From: Hyphomicrobiales bacterium | Lineage (GTDB): Bacteria > Pseudomonadota > Alphaproteobacteria > Rhizobiales > Rhizobiaceae | Length of the DNA: 63,728 bases | Assembly: GCA_900472675.1 (NCBI GenBank) | Contig: UCJA01000020.1 | Location: 525-64,252, forward strand | Direction of reading: 5' to 3' | In this document: piece after piece, positions 8,688 through 16,559 of the stretch | Layout of the letters: every line of letters begins with the position of its first letter | How positions within the stretch are numbered: position 1 is the first letter of the stretch | Program-made: the position numbers and the translations under genes | The notes under the pieces: generated by a model | Told to the model about the DNA's origin: nothing | Database searches by the model: none | What the model saw: only the letters and a program-made list of their open reading frames with translations

Positions 8688-9152
8688 TTGTCGCAGACAA
8701 CAGAGACACGAGCCGGCGGATGGCGATCGTTCGCGGCCGATACGCTCGCCCTCATCCTGTTCTTCACCACCACCGGCATCATCAACGAGCGGTTCGTTGC
8801 GGGCATGAGCTGGGAGCAGGTGTTCGACGCGCGCCTTCTCGGCGCCGTGCTGATGGTCCCGTCCGGCCGCCCCTATGGACTGTGGCGAGACTGGCTGATG
8901 CAGTTTGCCGGTCCCGGGCGTCTTTCCCAGATCCTGTGGGATACGCTTGCGCTCGTCAGCTTCCAGGTCCCGATCTATGCCGCAATCCTTGCGATCACCG
9001 GGGCTGACAGCGCCGAACTGCTACGGGGAACACTGGGTGTAATCGTGATCATGCTGGCGTCGGGGCGACCCTACGGGGCGTTCCTGAACTTCGTCAGGCG
9101 CCGGTTCGGCCTGTCGCCGGGCGGAACGAAGTCGATGTCTCTCAACACGTAA
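8688..9152 (+). CDS. alaE: L-alanine exporter, AlaE family
   Basis: A small inner-membrane protein with four hydrophobic segments. It matches the AlaE layout: FAADTLALILFFTTTGIINE, GMSWEQVFDARLLGAVLMVP, RPYGLWRDWLM, then VSFQVPIYAAILAITGAD. AlaE exports excess L-alanine driven by the proton gradient. I prefer a TTG start at 8688 (154 residues, close to the 149 of E. coli AlaE) because GGGAG lies 9 bases upstream; an ATG at 8634 would add 18 unconserved arginine-rich residues and has no ribosome binding site. Confidence 0.8.
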   Translation: MSQTTETRAGGWRSFAADTLALILFFTTTGIINERFVAGMSWEQVFDARLLGAVLMVPSGRPYGLWRDWLMQFAGPGRLSQILWDTLALVSFQVPIYAAILAITGADSAELLRGTLGVIVIMLASGRPYGAFLNFVRRRFGLSPGGTKSMSLNT

Positions 9153-9234
9153 TTGGGATGCGGTTGGGCGTGTTCTCCGGAACAGGTCCAAGGATGACGG
9201 GGTGTGGGGGTTATACATCTGCCGCGCCCCACCG

Positions 9235-9260
9235 GGAACGATGAAGCTCTCCGTTCTGTT
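9235..9260 (+). promoter_or_regulatory. EcfG-type promoter, GGAAC-N17-TGTT
   Basis: GGAAC at 9235-9239 and TGTT at 9257-9260 with a 17-base spacer, 26 bases before the start of the small gene at 9287. The -10 has T in the first position rather than C. Confidence 0.45.
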
Positions 9261-9286
9261 GTCTGACTGCAACCCAGGAGGACAGC

Positions 9287-9508
9287 ATGGACGATAGGCA
9301 CACATCCGAGGACGCCAAGGGCGTCGCCAGCAGCCAGCCGAAGATTGCCGAAGCCGATATCGAAAAGAGCTCCGGCACGGGTGAGAACCCATCCGGCAAG
9401 CACGTCAGCCCTGAGACCATCGCGCTGAACAAGGCCCGCAAGGAGCAGGGTGCGGAAGTTGCCGTTCCGAAAGAAGACCGCGTCGCCGATGCCGGGGATG
9501 CGGGCTGA
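9287..9508 (+). CDS. Small hydrophilic protein of unknown function
   Basis: A 73-residue, charged, probably disordered protein with no cysteine and no membrane segment. It has one of the best ribosome binding sites in the window (AGGAGG, 5 bases before the ATG). I do not recognise a family. An EcfG-like promoter match lies just upstream, which would place it with the other small stress-linked proteins of this region. Confidence 0.65.
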   Translation: MDDRHTSEDAKGVASSQPKIAEADIEKSSGTGENPSGKHVSPETIALNKARKEQGAEVAVPKEDRVADAGDAG

Positions 9509-9537
9509 CCTGCGCGACCATGGAGTGCGCCCCGCCT

Positions 9538-9583
9538 GACGTCGTCAGCTGGGTCGCACATCCTTAGCCCAGGACATTGCGAA
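9538..9583 (-). pseudogene. Remnant of a methyltransferase 3' end (second copy of 10894-10939)
   Basis: This 46-base stretch matches 10894-10939 at 38 positions. On the reverse strand it keeps the frame of the methyltransferase C terminus (FAMSWAKDVRPS then stop, against FGMSWAEGVRPN then stop), and the 11 bases after the stop, GACGTCGTCAG on the forward strand, are identical. Upstream sequence is unrelated. It looks like a leftover gene end marking one border of the HxlR-SDR segment. Confidence 0.6.
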
Positions 9584-9605
9584 GCTTTCTCTCTCCGATG
9601 AAAAC

Positions 9606-9971
9606 CTAAGCTGCGTTTTCCTTCTCGGGCTCGCCGCGCCGGGACACGAGTTTTTCGACGTCGTTCATATGCTCCGTTCCCCAGGCGCAAAGCGGCTTCA
9701 GGGCATTGGCAAGGGTTTGCCCGAACGCCGTCAGGGAATATTCGACCTTTGGCGGGATCTGCCGGAAGTCGTGCCGGTCGACGATCCCGTCGGCTTCCAG
9801 TTCCTTCAGCTGCTGGATCAGCATCTTGTCACTGACAGTGCCGATGGCGCGCCGCAGGTCGCCATAGCGGCGGGTGTCGTGAGCCAGATGGAACAGGATC
9901 AGCGGCTTCCACTTGCCGCCGATGACCGCGAGCGCCGCATCCAGTCCGCAGACAAAACCCTGATCCGCCAT
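9606..9971 (-). CDS. HxlR-family transcriptional regulator
   Basis: A 121-residue winged-helix protein: CGLDAALAVIGGKWKPLILFHL, RYGDLRRAIGTVSDKMLIQQLKELEADGIVDR and PPKVEYSLTAFG are the standard HxlR signatures in order, with the single N-terminal cysteine often used for redox or electrophile sensing. The start at 9971 follows AAGGAAAGG; an upstream extension to 10037 would run through the likely operator. It is divergent from the SDR gene at 10073 and probably controls it. Confidence 0.88.
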   Translation of the reverse strand: MADQGFVCGLDAALAVIGGKWKPLILFHLAHDTRRYGDLRRAIGTVSDKMLIQQLKELEADGIVDRHDFRQIPPKVEYSLTAFGQTLANALKPLCAWGTEHMNDVEKLVSRRGEPEKENAA

Positions 9972-9988
9972 TTTTCGTGCCTTTCCTT

Positions 9989-10014
9989 GGTACTTACCAA
10001 AAGGTGCATACTGG
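9989..10014. promoter_or_regulatory. Imperfect palindrome, likely HxlR operator
   Basis: The segment TACTTACCAAAAGGTGCATA has TACC/GGT arms around an A-rich centre with TA steps outside, typical of sites seen between divergent HxlR and dehydrogenase genes. It lies 18 bases upstream of the HxlR start and 58 bases from the SDR start. Recognition is by position and symmetry only. Confidence 0.5.
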
Positions 10015-10072
10015 AAGAAAGAAAAGCAAGGTCCCAACTGTCGGATGTCATCATTTTTGAAAGGAGATCGAC

Positions 10073-11002
10073 ATGGGTAGGCTTGCAGGAAAGATCGCGG
10101 TCATCACCGGCGGCAACAGCGGCATTGGCCTTGCCACCGCCAAGCGGTTCGTGGCGGAGGGTGCGCAGGTATTCATCACCGGCCGTCGCCAGGATGAACT
10201 CGACAGGGCGGTGCGCGAGATCGGCCCCGGCGTGACGGGCGTGCAGGGCGACGTGTCGCGCCTGGAGGATCTTGATCGGCTGTTTGCGACGGTCAAGGCA
10301 AAGAGCGGACGCATCGACATCCTGTTTGCCAATGCCGGCCTCGGCACGATGGAGCCGCTTGGCGCGATCGACGAGGCATCGTTCGATCTGACCTTCGGCG
10401 TCAACGTCAAGGGAATGCTGTTTACCGTGCAGAAGGCGCTGCCGCTAATGCAGGCCGGCGGGTCGATCATCCTCACCGGTTCGACCACGGGATCCAGAGG
10501 CACGCCAGCCTTCAGCGTCTACAGCGCGACCAAGGCGGCCGTGCGCAATTTCGCCCGCAGCTGGGCGCTGGATCTGAAGGGCACCGGCATTCGCGTCAAC
10601 GTGCTTTCGCCTGGCGCCACCGACACGCCCGGGATCAGGGGACTGGCCGATCCGGACGCGGGCGACGCGATGCTCGCGCACTTTGCCACGCAGATCCCGC
10701 TCGGTCGCGTCGGAAAACCTGAGGAGACGGCGGCAGTGGCGCTGTTTCTGGCCAGCGACGACAGCAGCTTCATGACCGGCAGCGAAGTGTTTGCCGATGG
10801 TGGCGCCGCACAGGTCTGCTCGCCGATCGCTGCACCCCAGGTTTGCGGGCTTGGTTTGCCGGCTGAAGATCCGATGACGGCGTCCGCCCAGCGGACGTCG
10901 TCAGTTCGGGCGCACACCTTCTGCCCAGGACATTCCGAACCAGACGGCCGAATCCGGCTGCCTGCTCCAGGTCATGAGGGCGTCGAGAGTTGCGCTAACT
11001 GA
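10073..11002 (+). CDS. SDR-family oxidoreductase with an abnormal C-terminal extension
   Basis: Residues 1 to about 247 form a complete short-chain dehydrogenase: ITGGNSGIG (NAD(P) binding), NAG near residue 90, the catalytic serine in ILTGSTTGSRG, YSATKAA with the catalytic Tyr and Lys, and the usual C-terminal end MTGSEVFADGGAAQV. Family members normally stop there. Here the frame runs on for about 62 residues of low-complexity sequence with no SDR similarity and overlaps the convergent methyltransferase by 102 bases. I infer a lost stop codon or junction at the 3' end. The start has GGAG with a good spacer. It is divergently paired with the HxlR regulator. Confidence 0.8.
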   Translation: MGRLAGKIAVITGGNSGIGLATAKRFVAEGAQVFITGRRQDELDRAVREIGPGVTGVQGDVSRLEDLDRLFATVKAKSGRIDILFANAGLGTMEPLGAIDEASFDLTFGVNVKGMLFTVQKALPLMQAGGSIILTGSTTGSRGTPAFSVYSATKAAVRNFARSWALDLKGTGIRVNVLSPGATDTPGIRGLADPDAGDAMLAHFATQIPLGRVGKPEETAAVALFLASDDSSFMTGSEVFADGGAAQVCSPIAAPQVCGLGLPAEDPMTASAQRTSSVRAHTFCPGHSEPDGRIRLPAPGHEGVESCAN

Positions 11003-11716
11003 GGAGCGCGGTGTCCCGGTGGCGACGATATCGTCGATTGCTTCGTCGATGATGCTGGCGATATTGCCGACCACGTCGCCGAATTCCGGCTCGCCGGCGC
11101 AGCCTCCGAAGAAGATCAGGGCGTTTCGCCGTGGTCGCAGCCCGGCCTGATGCAGCAATTGCACCAGGCGTCGGCCGACGATCGGGTCGTTGCCATGCCG
11201 GTCATAGGTGCGCTGGTAGGCGTGCCACAGGGGCGCAAAGCCATGCGGCTCTGGCCATAGCCGTAGGGTATCGTAGTCGTCGTCGGACAGGATCACCCGT
11301 CCGCCCGGCTTGACGGCTCTTGCCATGTTGCGGACCACCAGCAAGGGGTCGGGCAGATGCTCGAGCAGAAACCTTGCATGAGCGGCGTCGAACTGACCGA
11401 GCTCATCGGGCTGGAAGGGCGGATCGACGACATCGGCCTGCCGCATTTCCACAAGCGTCGCCTCGCCGTCGGCGGCAGCCTGCCTCGTCGCTTCGGCGAT
11501 CTGCTCGGCGCTGCGCTCCAGGCCAAGCACCCGAACGCCGGTGACGCGGGCAATCGCGCGGGAGAACTGCCCCAGCCCCGCGCCGAAATCCACCACGCGT
11601 TCGCCGGCCGCAAACTGCGCCGCGTCGAGACAGCGCCTGTTCAGGCGCGTATTCAGCGCCGTCAGACGCTGCTGCTCGTCCTCGCTCGATCCATGCGTAT
11701 AATGGGATGTGGACAT
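10901..11716 (-). CDS. Class I SAM-dependent methyltransferase
   Basis: The protein is 271 residues from the ATG at 11716, preceded by a G-rich site; an ATG at 11788 would add 24 residues. The Rossmann SAM-binding motif is VVDFGAGLGQFSRAIA, followed by VLGLERSAEQIAEA and LLEHLPDPLLVVRNMARAVKPGGRVILSDDDY, the usual order for the UbiE/Methyltransf_11 group. Substrate unknown. Its last 34 codons overlap the extended SDR tail on the other strand, and a partial second copy of its 3' end lies at 9538-9583. Confidence 0.85.
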   Translation of the reverse strand: MSTSHYTHGSSEDEQQRLTALNTRLNRRCLDAAQFAAGERVVDFGAGLGQFSRAIARVTGVRVLGLERSAEQIAEATRQAAADGEATLVEMRQADVVDPPFQPDELGQFDAAHARFLLEHLPDPLLVVRNMARAVKPGGRVILSDDDYDTLRLWPEPHGFAPLWHAYQRTYDRHGNDPIVGRRLVQLLHQAGLRPRRNALIFFGGCAGEPEFGDVVGNIASIIDEAIDDIVATGTPRSSVSATLDALMTWSRQPDSAVWFGMSWAEGVRPN

Positions 11717-11833
11717 GCGCTGGCCCCCCAGGATGTCCCAGCAGCCTCGCACGCCCTGCCCATGAGTCAAGCGGAATGGCTGCTCCACTCCGCCGTTTCT
11801 GTTGGGCCTTTCGCCTGGGCCTCTCTCTTTGCA

Positions 11834-13042
11834 CTAGAGAACGTGCAGCGGCGCTTGCTTTCGCGAAACGACGCGGCCGGCGAGATCGATGATGCGGCGC
11901 ATGGCGGTCTCAAGCACCTCTTCCGGCACGGTCAGCGAGACGCGCAGAAAGCCTGCCGCCTGGTCGCCGAATGATGTGCCGGGCATCACCGCCACCTTTT
12001 CCTCCTGCAGCAGTTCCCAGGCGAATTCCTCGCCGCCGATGCCGGTCGCGGTCACGTCGAGCAGGATGAACATGCCGCCCTCCGGGGCCATGGGCTTCAC
12101 CAGATTGCTGCCGGCAAAGGCCTTTTCGACGATGGCTGCGCGGCGGCGATAGTTTTCGCGCATCACGTCGGAGGTGTCGAAGTGCTGCGAGAGGGCGAGC
12201 GCCGTCATGTCGGCGATAAAGGGCTGGACGCCGAAGAGCATGGTTTCGGAGACGGGCAGCAGCTTTTCGCAGAATTCCGCCGGTCCCGCCGCCCAGCCGG
12301 AGCGGAAGCCCGGTGCCGCATGCGACTTGGAGATGGAGGAGACGACGATGGTGCGCTCGGCCAGTTCCGGCATGTCGAAGGGCGAAGCGAAGGGCGTGCC
12401 TTCGAAGATCAGCTGTTCATAGACCTCGTCGCAGACGATCCAGAGATCGTGCTTGCGGCAGATCGTGCCGATCGCGGCGATCTCTGCGGCGGTCAGGACG
12501 GCGCCGGTCGGGTTGTGCGGCGTGTTGAGAAGCAACACGCGGGCCTCGGGTGTGATCGCGCGTTCCAGGTCTTCCGCCTGCAGGTGGAATTTCTTCTCCG
12601 GCCGCAGCGGCACGGGGATCAGGTGGGCGCCGGTCGAGGCGATGACGCCTTCATAGGTGGCATAGAGCGGATCGCCCACCAGCACGCCGTCGCCCGCCTC
12701 AACCAGGCCGGTCATGACGCTGTAGAGCGCCGTCTGGGTGCCAGGGAAGCAGAGGATGTTATCCTCCGTCACGCCCGGGCGCCGCTTGCCGTATTTTTCG
12801 GTGAGTGCCTTCAGCACCGAGGGCTCGCCGCGGCCGTTGGAATAGCGGGTGCGGCCGGCATACATGGCGCGCGATGCCTCGTCGAGCAGGGCCTGGTCCG
12901 GCTTCACGTCCGGCTCGCCGATGGTCAGCTCGATGATCTCCTCGCCCTGCGCCTTCATGCGGCGTGCCGCAAGATGAACGGCCCAGCGGCCGGAACCGAG
13001 ATGGGCGAGGCGATCGGTGATCGAGGCATAACGCATGGGCAA
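11834..13042 (-). CDS. Pyridoxal-phosphate aminotransferase (class I)
   Basis: A 402-residue aspartate-aminotransferase-fold enzyme. ELTIGEPDVKPD, LLNTPHNPTGAVLT, VCDEVYEQLIFEG and SSISKSHAAPGFRSGW (PLP lysine in SKSH) appear in the expected order, with FRSGW supplying the carboxylate-binding arginine. It starts 13 bases downstream of the TetR gene at 13056-13730 on the same strand, so the two are probably one operon. Substrate undetermined; resemblance is to the arginine-pyruvate or AspC-like branch. Confidence 0.85.
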   Translation of the reverse strand: MPMRYASITDRLAHLGSGRWAVHLAARRMKAQGEEIIELTIGEPDVKPDQALLDEASRAMYAGRTRYSNGRGEPSVLKALTEKYGKRRPGVTEDNILCFPGTQTALYSVMTGLVEAGDGVLVGDPLYATYEGVIASTGAHLIPVPLRPEKKFHLQAEDLERAITPEARVLLLNTPHNPTGAVLTAAEIAAIGTICRKHDLWIVCDEVYEQLIFEGTPFASPFDMPELAERTIVVSSISKSHAAPGFRSGWAAGPAEFCEKLLPVSETMLFGVQPFIADMTALALSQHFDTSDVMRENYRRRAAIVEKAFAGSNLVKPMAPEGGMFILLDVTATGIGGEEFAWELLQEEKVAVMPGTSFGDQAAGFLRVSLTVPEEVLETAMRRIIDLAGRVVSRKQAPLHVL

Positions 13043-13055
13043 AGTCCTTTTGTTG

Positions 13056-13730
13056 TCAGAGCGCTTGAGGGGCGCCGTCGTCTGAAAAAACGTCTCCGGA
13101 CAGATGTCCGGGCGGGAGGCGCAGCAGGGCCTCCACCGCGCTCAGGGCCACATCGGCCAGCTCCCGCTCGCCGAACATGTCGGCGGCGAGCGTCCCTTCC
13201 AGCCACAGCCCGTCCACCAGCGCATTGAGCGCGATCGCAAAGCCGCGGCACTCGGCCGGGCTCACCTTGCGGCCTTCCGCGTGGAAGAAGGCCGTCAGCA
13301 GGCCTTCGAGCGCCTGGAGAAAGGCGAGGTAGCTATCGCGGTGGATGGCGGCAAAGCTTGCGTCCGTCTGGATGTGGCTGATGAAGGCCGCCCAGAGCGA
13401 CAGGGTACGGGGATCGGTGACCGGCGGGGTGACGTTGGCCACGATGAAGCGCTGCAGCCGTGCGCGTGGGGTGTTGCCAAGGTCGGCCGCGGCAATGGCG
13501 ATCTCGGACATGCCGGTCATGACCTTGCGGTAGGCCTCCTGCAGCATCTGGTCCTTGCCGGAGAAATAATGGCGGATGAGGCCGCCGGTGACGCCGGCGC
13601 GGTTGGCGATCTGGCGCACGGTGGCGCCCTGGATGCCGAATTCGGCGATGCAATCCAGCGTCGCCAGGATCAGGTCTTCCCGGCGTTCGGCTTCCGAGGC
13701 GCGCGTATAGCTGCGGCGACCTTCGGTCAT
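13056..13730 (-). CDS. TetR-family regulator, BetI-like
   Basis: The 224-residue product begins MTEGRRSYTRASEAERREDLILATLD. Its helix-turn-helix (GATVRQIANRAGVTGGLIRHYF) and C-terminal domain resemble BetI-like repressors. I chose ATG 13730 because the longer frame to 13838 would be translated through an operator-like palindrome at 13811-13830. It heads an operon with the aminotransferase and probably regulates it. Confidence 0.82.
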   Translation of the reverse strand: MTEGRRSYTRASEAERREDLILATLDCIAEFGIQGATVRQIANRAGVTGGLIRHYFSGKDQMLQEAYRKVMTGMSEIAIAAADLGNTPRARLQRFIVANVTPPVTDPRTLSLWAAFISHIQTDASFAAIHRDSYLAFLQALEGLLTAFFHAEGRKVSPAECRGFAIALNALVDGLWLEGTLAADMFGERELADVALSAVEALLRLPPGHLSGDVFSDDGAPQAL

Positions 13731-13810
13731 CGCAGGGTGCGGCCGGCGTTCATGAATTTTTCGGTGATCATGCCTCGGTCCCCTGTTCCCGCTGCTAGTC
13801 GTGGAACCCT

Positions 13811-13830
13811 TATTATACGCTTGGATAATA
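13811..13830. promoter_or_regulatory. Inverted repeat TATTAT-N8-ATAATA, probable TetR operator
   Basis: TATTATACGCTTGGATAATA has perfect 6-bp arms, AT-rich in a GC-rich setting, about 80 bases upstream of the BetI-like gene. It is a natural autoregulatory site for that protein; this is inference from position. Confidence 0.55.
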
Positions 13831-13986
13831 GGCGACAAGACCAGGCCGGCGTTTCGGGTGCGCTCAGCCTCGCCCTCCGGTCAGCCGTTGCGCTTGCGGA
13901 CGCTGCCGCAGCACCAGCATGGCGCAGGTGCGTCATCAGTCAGAACATCAGGATGGTCCTGTCGGATAGCGGGTCATCCGGCCGCT

Positions 13987-14191
13987 CACCCCCCTCTGCC
14001 CTGCCGGGCATCTCCCCCTCAAGGGGGGAGATCGGATAGTAGCACGCTCATTCTTCCCCCCATGGGAAGCGATGCCGATTTCAACAGCAACATGCCACTA
14101 GGCATCGGGAGCAGTGACGTGGAACGATGCCGGCGCGTCTCGCTGATCTCCCCCCTTGAGGGGGAGATGCCCGGCAGGGCAGAGGGGGGTG
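13987..14191. repeat. MITE-like element with 47-bp perfect inverted repeats
   Basis: The left arm (13987-14033) and right arm (14145-14191) are exact reverse complements over 47 bp and enclose 111 bp of non-coding DNA. Each arm contains two smaller palindromes (around CCCTGCCGGG and CTCCCCCTCAAGGGGGGAG). C-rich palindromic blocks of this kind are dispersed in rhizobial intergenic regions and resemble RIME-type mosaic elements. No transposase is present. The element lies between the BetI-like gene's promoter region and the 3' end of the flavin monooxygenase. Confidence 0.85.
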
Positions 14192-14216
14192 TGTTTCAGC
14201 GCATGGAGTCGAATGC

Positions 14217-15581
14217 TTATTGGCCCATCCGGTAGCCTGCGCCCACATGCCGATCGGACAGGCGCGGCGTGCCGAACAGTTTGTCGCGCAGGGTGCCGTC
14301 GCTGTAGCCGGTCTTGTAGAGGCCGCGCTCCTGCAGGATGGGGATGACCAGTTCGATCACGTCGTCGAAGCATTCGGGCACGACGGTGCGCGACAGGTTG
14401 AAGCCGTCCACATCGGCGGCACTCATCCAGTCCACCAGGGCATCGGCCACCTGTTCCGCCGAGCCGACGATCGGGGCCTGGCGGCTGCCGAGCACCATCT
14501 GCTCCAGCAGCTTGCGCTTGGTCCACTGGGGGCCGGCGGTGCGGGTCATGGCTTCCACGTTGGAAACGATCGCCGTGCTTTTGCCGGTCTCGATCGGCTC
14601 GTCCATGTCATACTTTGCAAAATCGATGCCGAGCGAGGCGCTGGCATGCACCAGGGCCGCCTCCGAGCTGGCATGGCGCCGGTAATCCTCGAACTTCTCC
14701 TGCGCCTCCTTTTCCGTGCGGCCCGTGACGATGGTGGCGCCGACGAAGACCTTCAGGTCGCCCGGCGCCCGACCGAAGCCTGCGGCGCGGCTCCTGATGT
14801 CGTCGACGATCGACCGCACGCCCTGCGGCTTCTGGCCGTTGACGAAGACGCATTCCGCGTGGGTTGCGGCAAACTGCCGGCCGCGGGTGGAAGAGCCCGC
14901 CTGGTAAAGCACCGGCGTGCGCTGCGGCGAGGGTTCGCAGAGGTGGATGGCATCCAGGCTATACTGCTTGCCGCGGTGGTGGATCGTGCGGACTTTCTGC
15001 GGATCCGCATAAGTGCCGGCAGCCCGGTCGAAGACCACGGCGTCCCCCTCCCAGCTTTCCTCCCACAGGCGGTACATGATCTCCATGTATTCGTCGGCCA
15101 GATCGTAGCGGTCGTCGTGGGCGGCCACGGCATCGAGGCCGATCGCCTTGGCGGCGCTGTCCAGATAGCCGGTAACGATGTTCCAGCCGATTCGGCCGCC
15201 GGTCAGATGGTCGAGCGTCGACATGCGGCGGGCAAACAGGAAGGGCGGTTCATAGGTGAGGTTGACGGTGATCCCGAACGACAGATGCTTCGTCACCGCC
15301 GCCATGGCTGGCACCAGCAGCATGGGATCGTTGACCGGCACCTGCACGGCGCCGCGGATGGCCGCCTCTGAGCTGCCGCCATAGACATTGTTGACGCCCA
15401 CCACGTCGGCCAGGAAAATGCCGTCGAACAGGCCCGCCTCCAGCTTCTTCGCATAATCGGTCCAATAGGTCAGCTCGGCATAGCGGTGCGACTGGTCGCG
15501 CGGATGGGTCCACAGACCTTGCTGAATATGGCCGACCGTGTTCATGTCGAAGGCGTTGAAGCGGATTTCGCGTGTCTGCAT
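14217..15581 (-). CDS. NtaA/SnaA/DszA-type flavin-dependent monooxygenase (LLM class)
   Basis: A 454-residue bacterial-luciferase-fold monooxygenase from ATG 15581. Motifs include FNAFDMNTVGHIQQGLW, GLFDGIFLADVVGV, RMSTLDHLTGGRIGWNIVTG and VLYQAGSSTRGRQFAA, the typical pattern of the nitrilotriacetate and DszA-like group. These enzymes use FMNH2 supplied by a separate reductase to cleave C-N or C-S bonds. No flavin reductase or transporter is adjacent, so the substrate is open. An XRE-cupin regulator is divergent from it. Confidence 0.88.
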   Translation of the reverse strand: MQTREIRFNAFDMNTVGHIQQGLWTHPRDQSHRYAELTYWTDYAKKLEAGLFDGIFLADVVGVNNVYGGSSEAAIRGAVQVPVNDPMLLVPAMAAVTKHLSFGITVNLTYEPPFLFARRMSTLDHLTGGRIGWNIVTGYLDSAAKAIGLDAVAAHDDRYDLADEYMEIMYRLWEESWEGDAVVFDRAAGTYADPQKVRTIHHRGKQYSLDAIHLCEPSPQRTPVLYQAGSSTRGRQFAATHAECVFVNGQKPQGVRSIVDDIRSRAAGFGRAPGDLKVFVGATIVTGRTEKEAQEKFEDYRRHASSEAALVHASASLGIDFAKYDMDEPIETGKSTAIVSNVEAMTRTAGPQWTKRKLLEQMVLGSRQAPIVGSAEQVADALVDWMSAADVDGFNLSRTVVPECFDDVIELVIPILQERGLYKTGYSDGTLRDKLFGTPRLSDRHVGAGYRMGQ

Positions 15582-15712
15582 GATGGCTGGCCTCTGTTCC
15601 CCGCGCATCTCTTCCCCAAGGACGTTGCCTCGGAGATCCGTCTTTCATAGGATGCGTGCGTCCACTATAGAAGACGAACGTTGAAAGGCAAGCCAGCTTG
15701 GAAAGGGCGCAG

Positions 15713-16261
15713 ATGGATCCGGTTCACGCGATTGCGGCACGGTTGAAGCTCGAGCGGGAAAGCCGCGGCTGGCCGCTCTCGGATCTGGCAAAGCGCTCCG
15801 GCGTCTCCAAAGCGATGATCAGCAAGATCGAGCGGGGGGAGGCAAGCCCGACCGCGACCGTGCTCGGGCGGCTCTCCGGCGCCTTCGGGCTGCCGCTGTC
15901 TGTGCTGCTGGCGCTCGCCGAACAGGGGGAGGAGCGACTGCTTCCCCAACCGGACCAGCCGGTCTGGACCGATCCGGAAACCGGCTACACACGCCGCGCC
16001 ATCTCGCCACGCCATGCGCCGCTCGAACTGGTCGAGGTGACGCTTCCGCCCGGCGTAAGGGTGCCTTATCCCGCCGCCGCCTTTGCCTTCCAGCACCAGC
16101 AGATCTGGGTGATTTCCGGCGAGCTGGAATTTTCCGAGGGCGGCGTGCTGCACCGGCTGACAGAGGGAGATTGCCTGATGCTCGGCGCACCCGCCGACTG
16201 CGTGTTCTTCAATGCATCCGCCCAGCCGGCCAGATACCTGGTGGCGTTGATGCGGCGCTGA
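15713..16261 (+). CDS. XRE-family regulator with C-terminal cupin domain
   Basis: The 182-residue protein has an N-terminal lambda-repressor-type helix-turn-helix (RLKLERESRGWPLSDLAKRS then VSKAMISKIERGEASPTATV) and a C-terminal cupin (about residues 100-180) likely to sense a small molecule. ATG 15713 follows AAAGGG by 6 bases; a TTG at 15698 is possible. It is divergent from the flavin monooxygenase, 131 bases apart, and most likely controls that gene. Confidence 0.85.
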   Translation: MDPVHAIAARLKLERESRGWPLSDLAKRSGVSKAMISKIERGEASPTATVLGRLSGAFGLPLSVLLALAEQGEERLLPQPDQPVWTDPETGYTRRAISPRHAPLELVEVTLPPGVRVPYPAAAFAFQHQQIWVISGELEFSEGGVLHRLTEGDCLMLGAPADCVFFNASAQPARYLVALMRR

Positions 16262-16559
16262 GGGGGAAATCTTTTGCTCGGTGGTCTGTCCGTGAACCAC
16301 CCGCTGAGGGAGCGAGGACGACTACTTGAAACGACGTATTCAGCCGGGAGTAGTTCGAGCAGATGGCGGAGGTTTCGCCGGCTTTAGAGGCGGCTTCATA
16401 CTGTCTTTGAAAGCGGTCCGAGGGGAGGCGAGACATTCTCTCGCTTCAAGATAGAGGAGGTGGACTGTGTCTATTCGGTAGCCGGTGGCAAGCATAGTAA
16501 AGCAGTATAGGTGGGCGTTATATTGCCTGGCACCTATGATGATTTAAAGCAGGACGGTG
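16262..16559. other. Gene-free stretch upstream of the HNH-like gene
   Basis: About 300 bases with no credible reading frame. Base composition is noticeably more AT-rich toward the HNH gene. I see no repeat borders, integrase site or promoter that I would name. Confidence 0.4.

Noticed and set aside
16209..16436. 75-codon reverse frame upstream of the HNH-like gene
   Set aside because: No ribosome binding site, it overlaps the end of the XRE-cupin gene, and it shows no recognisable family.
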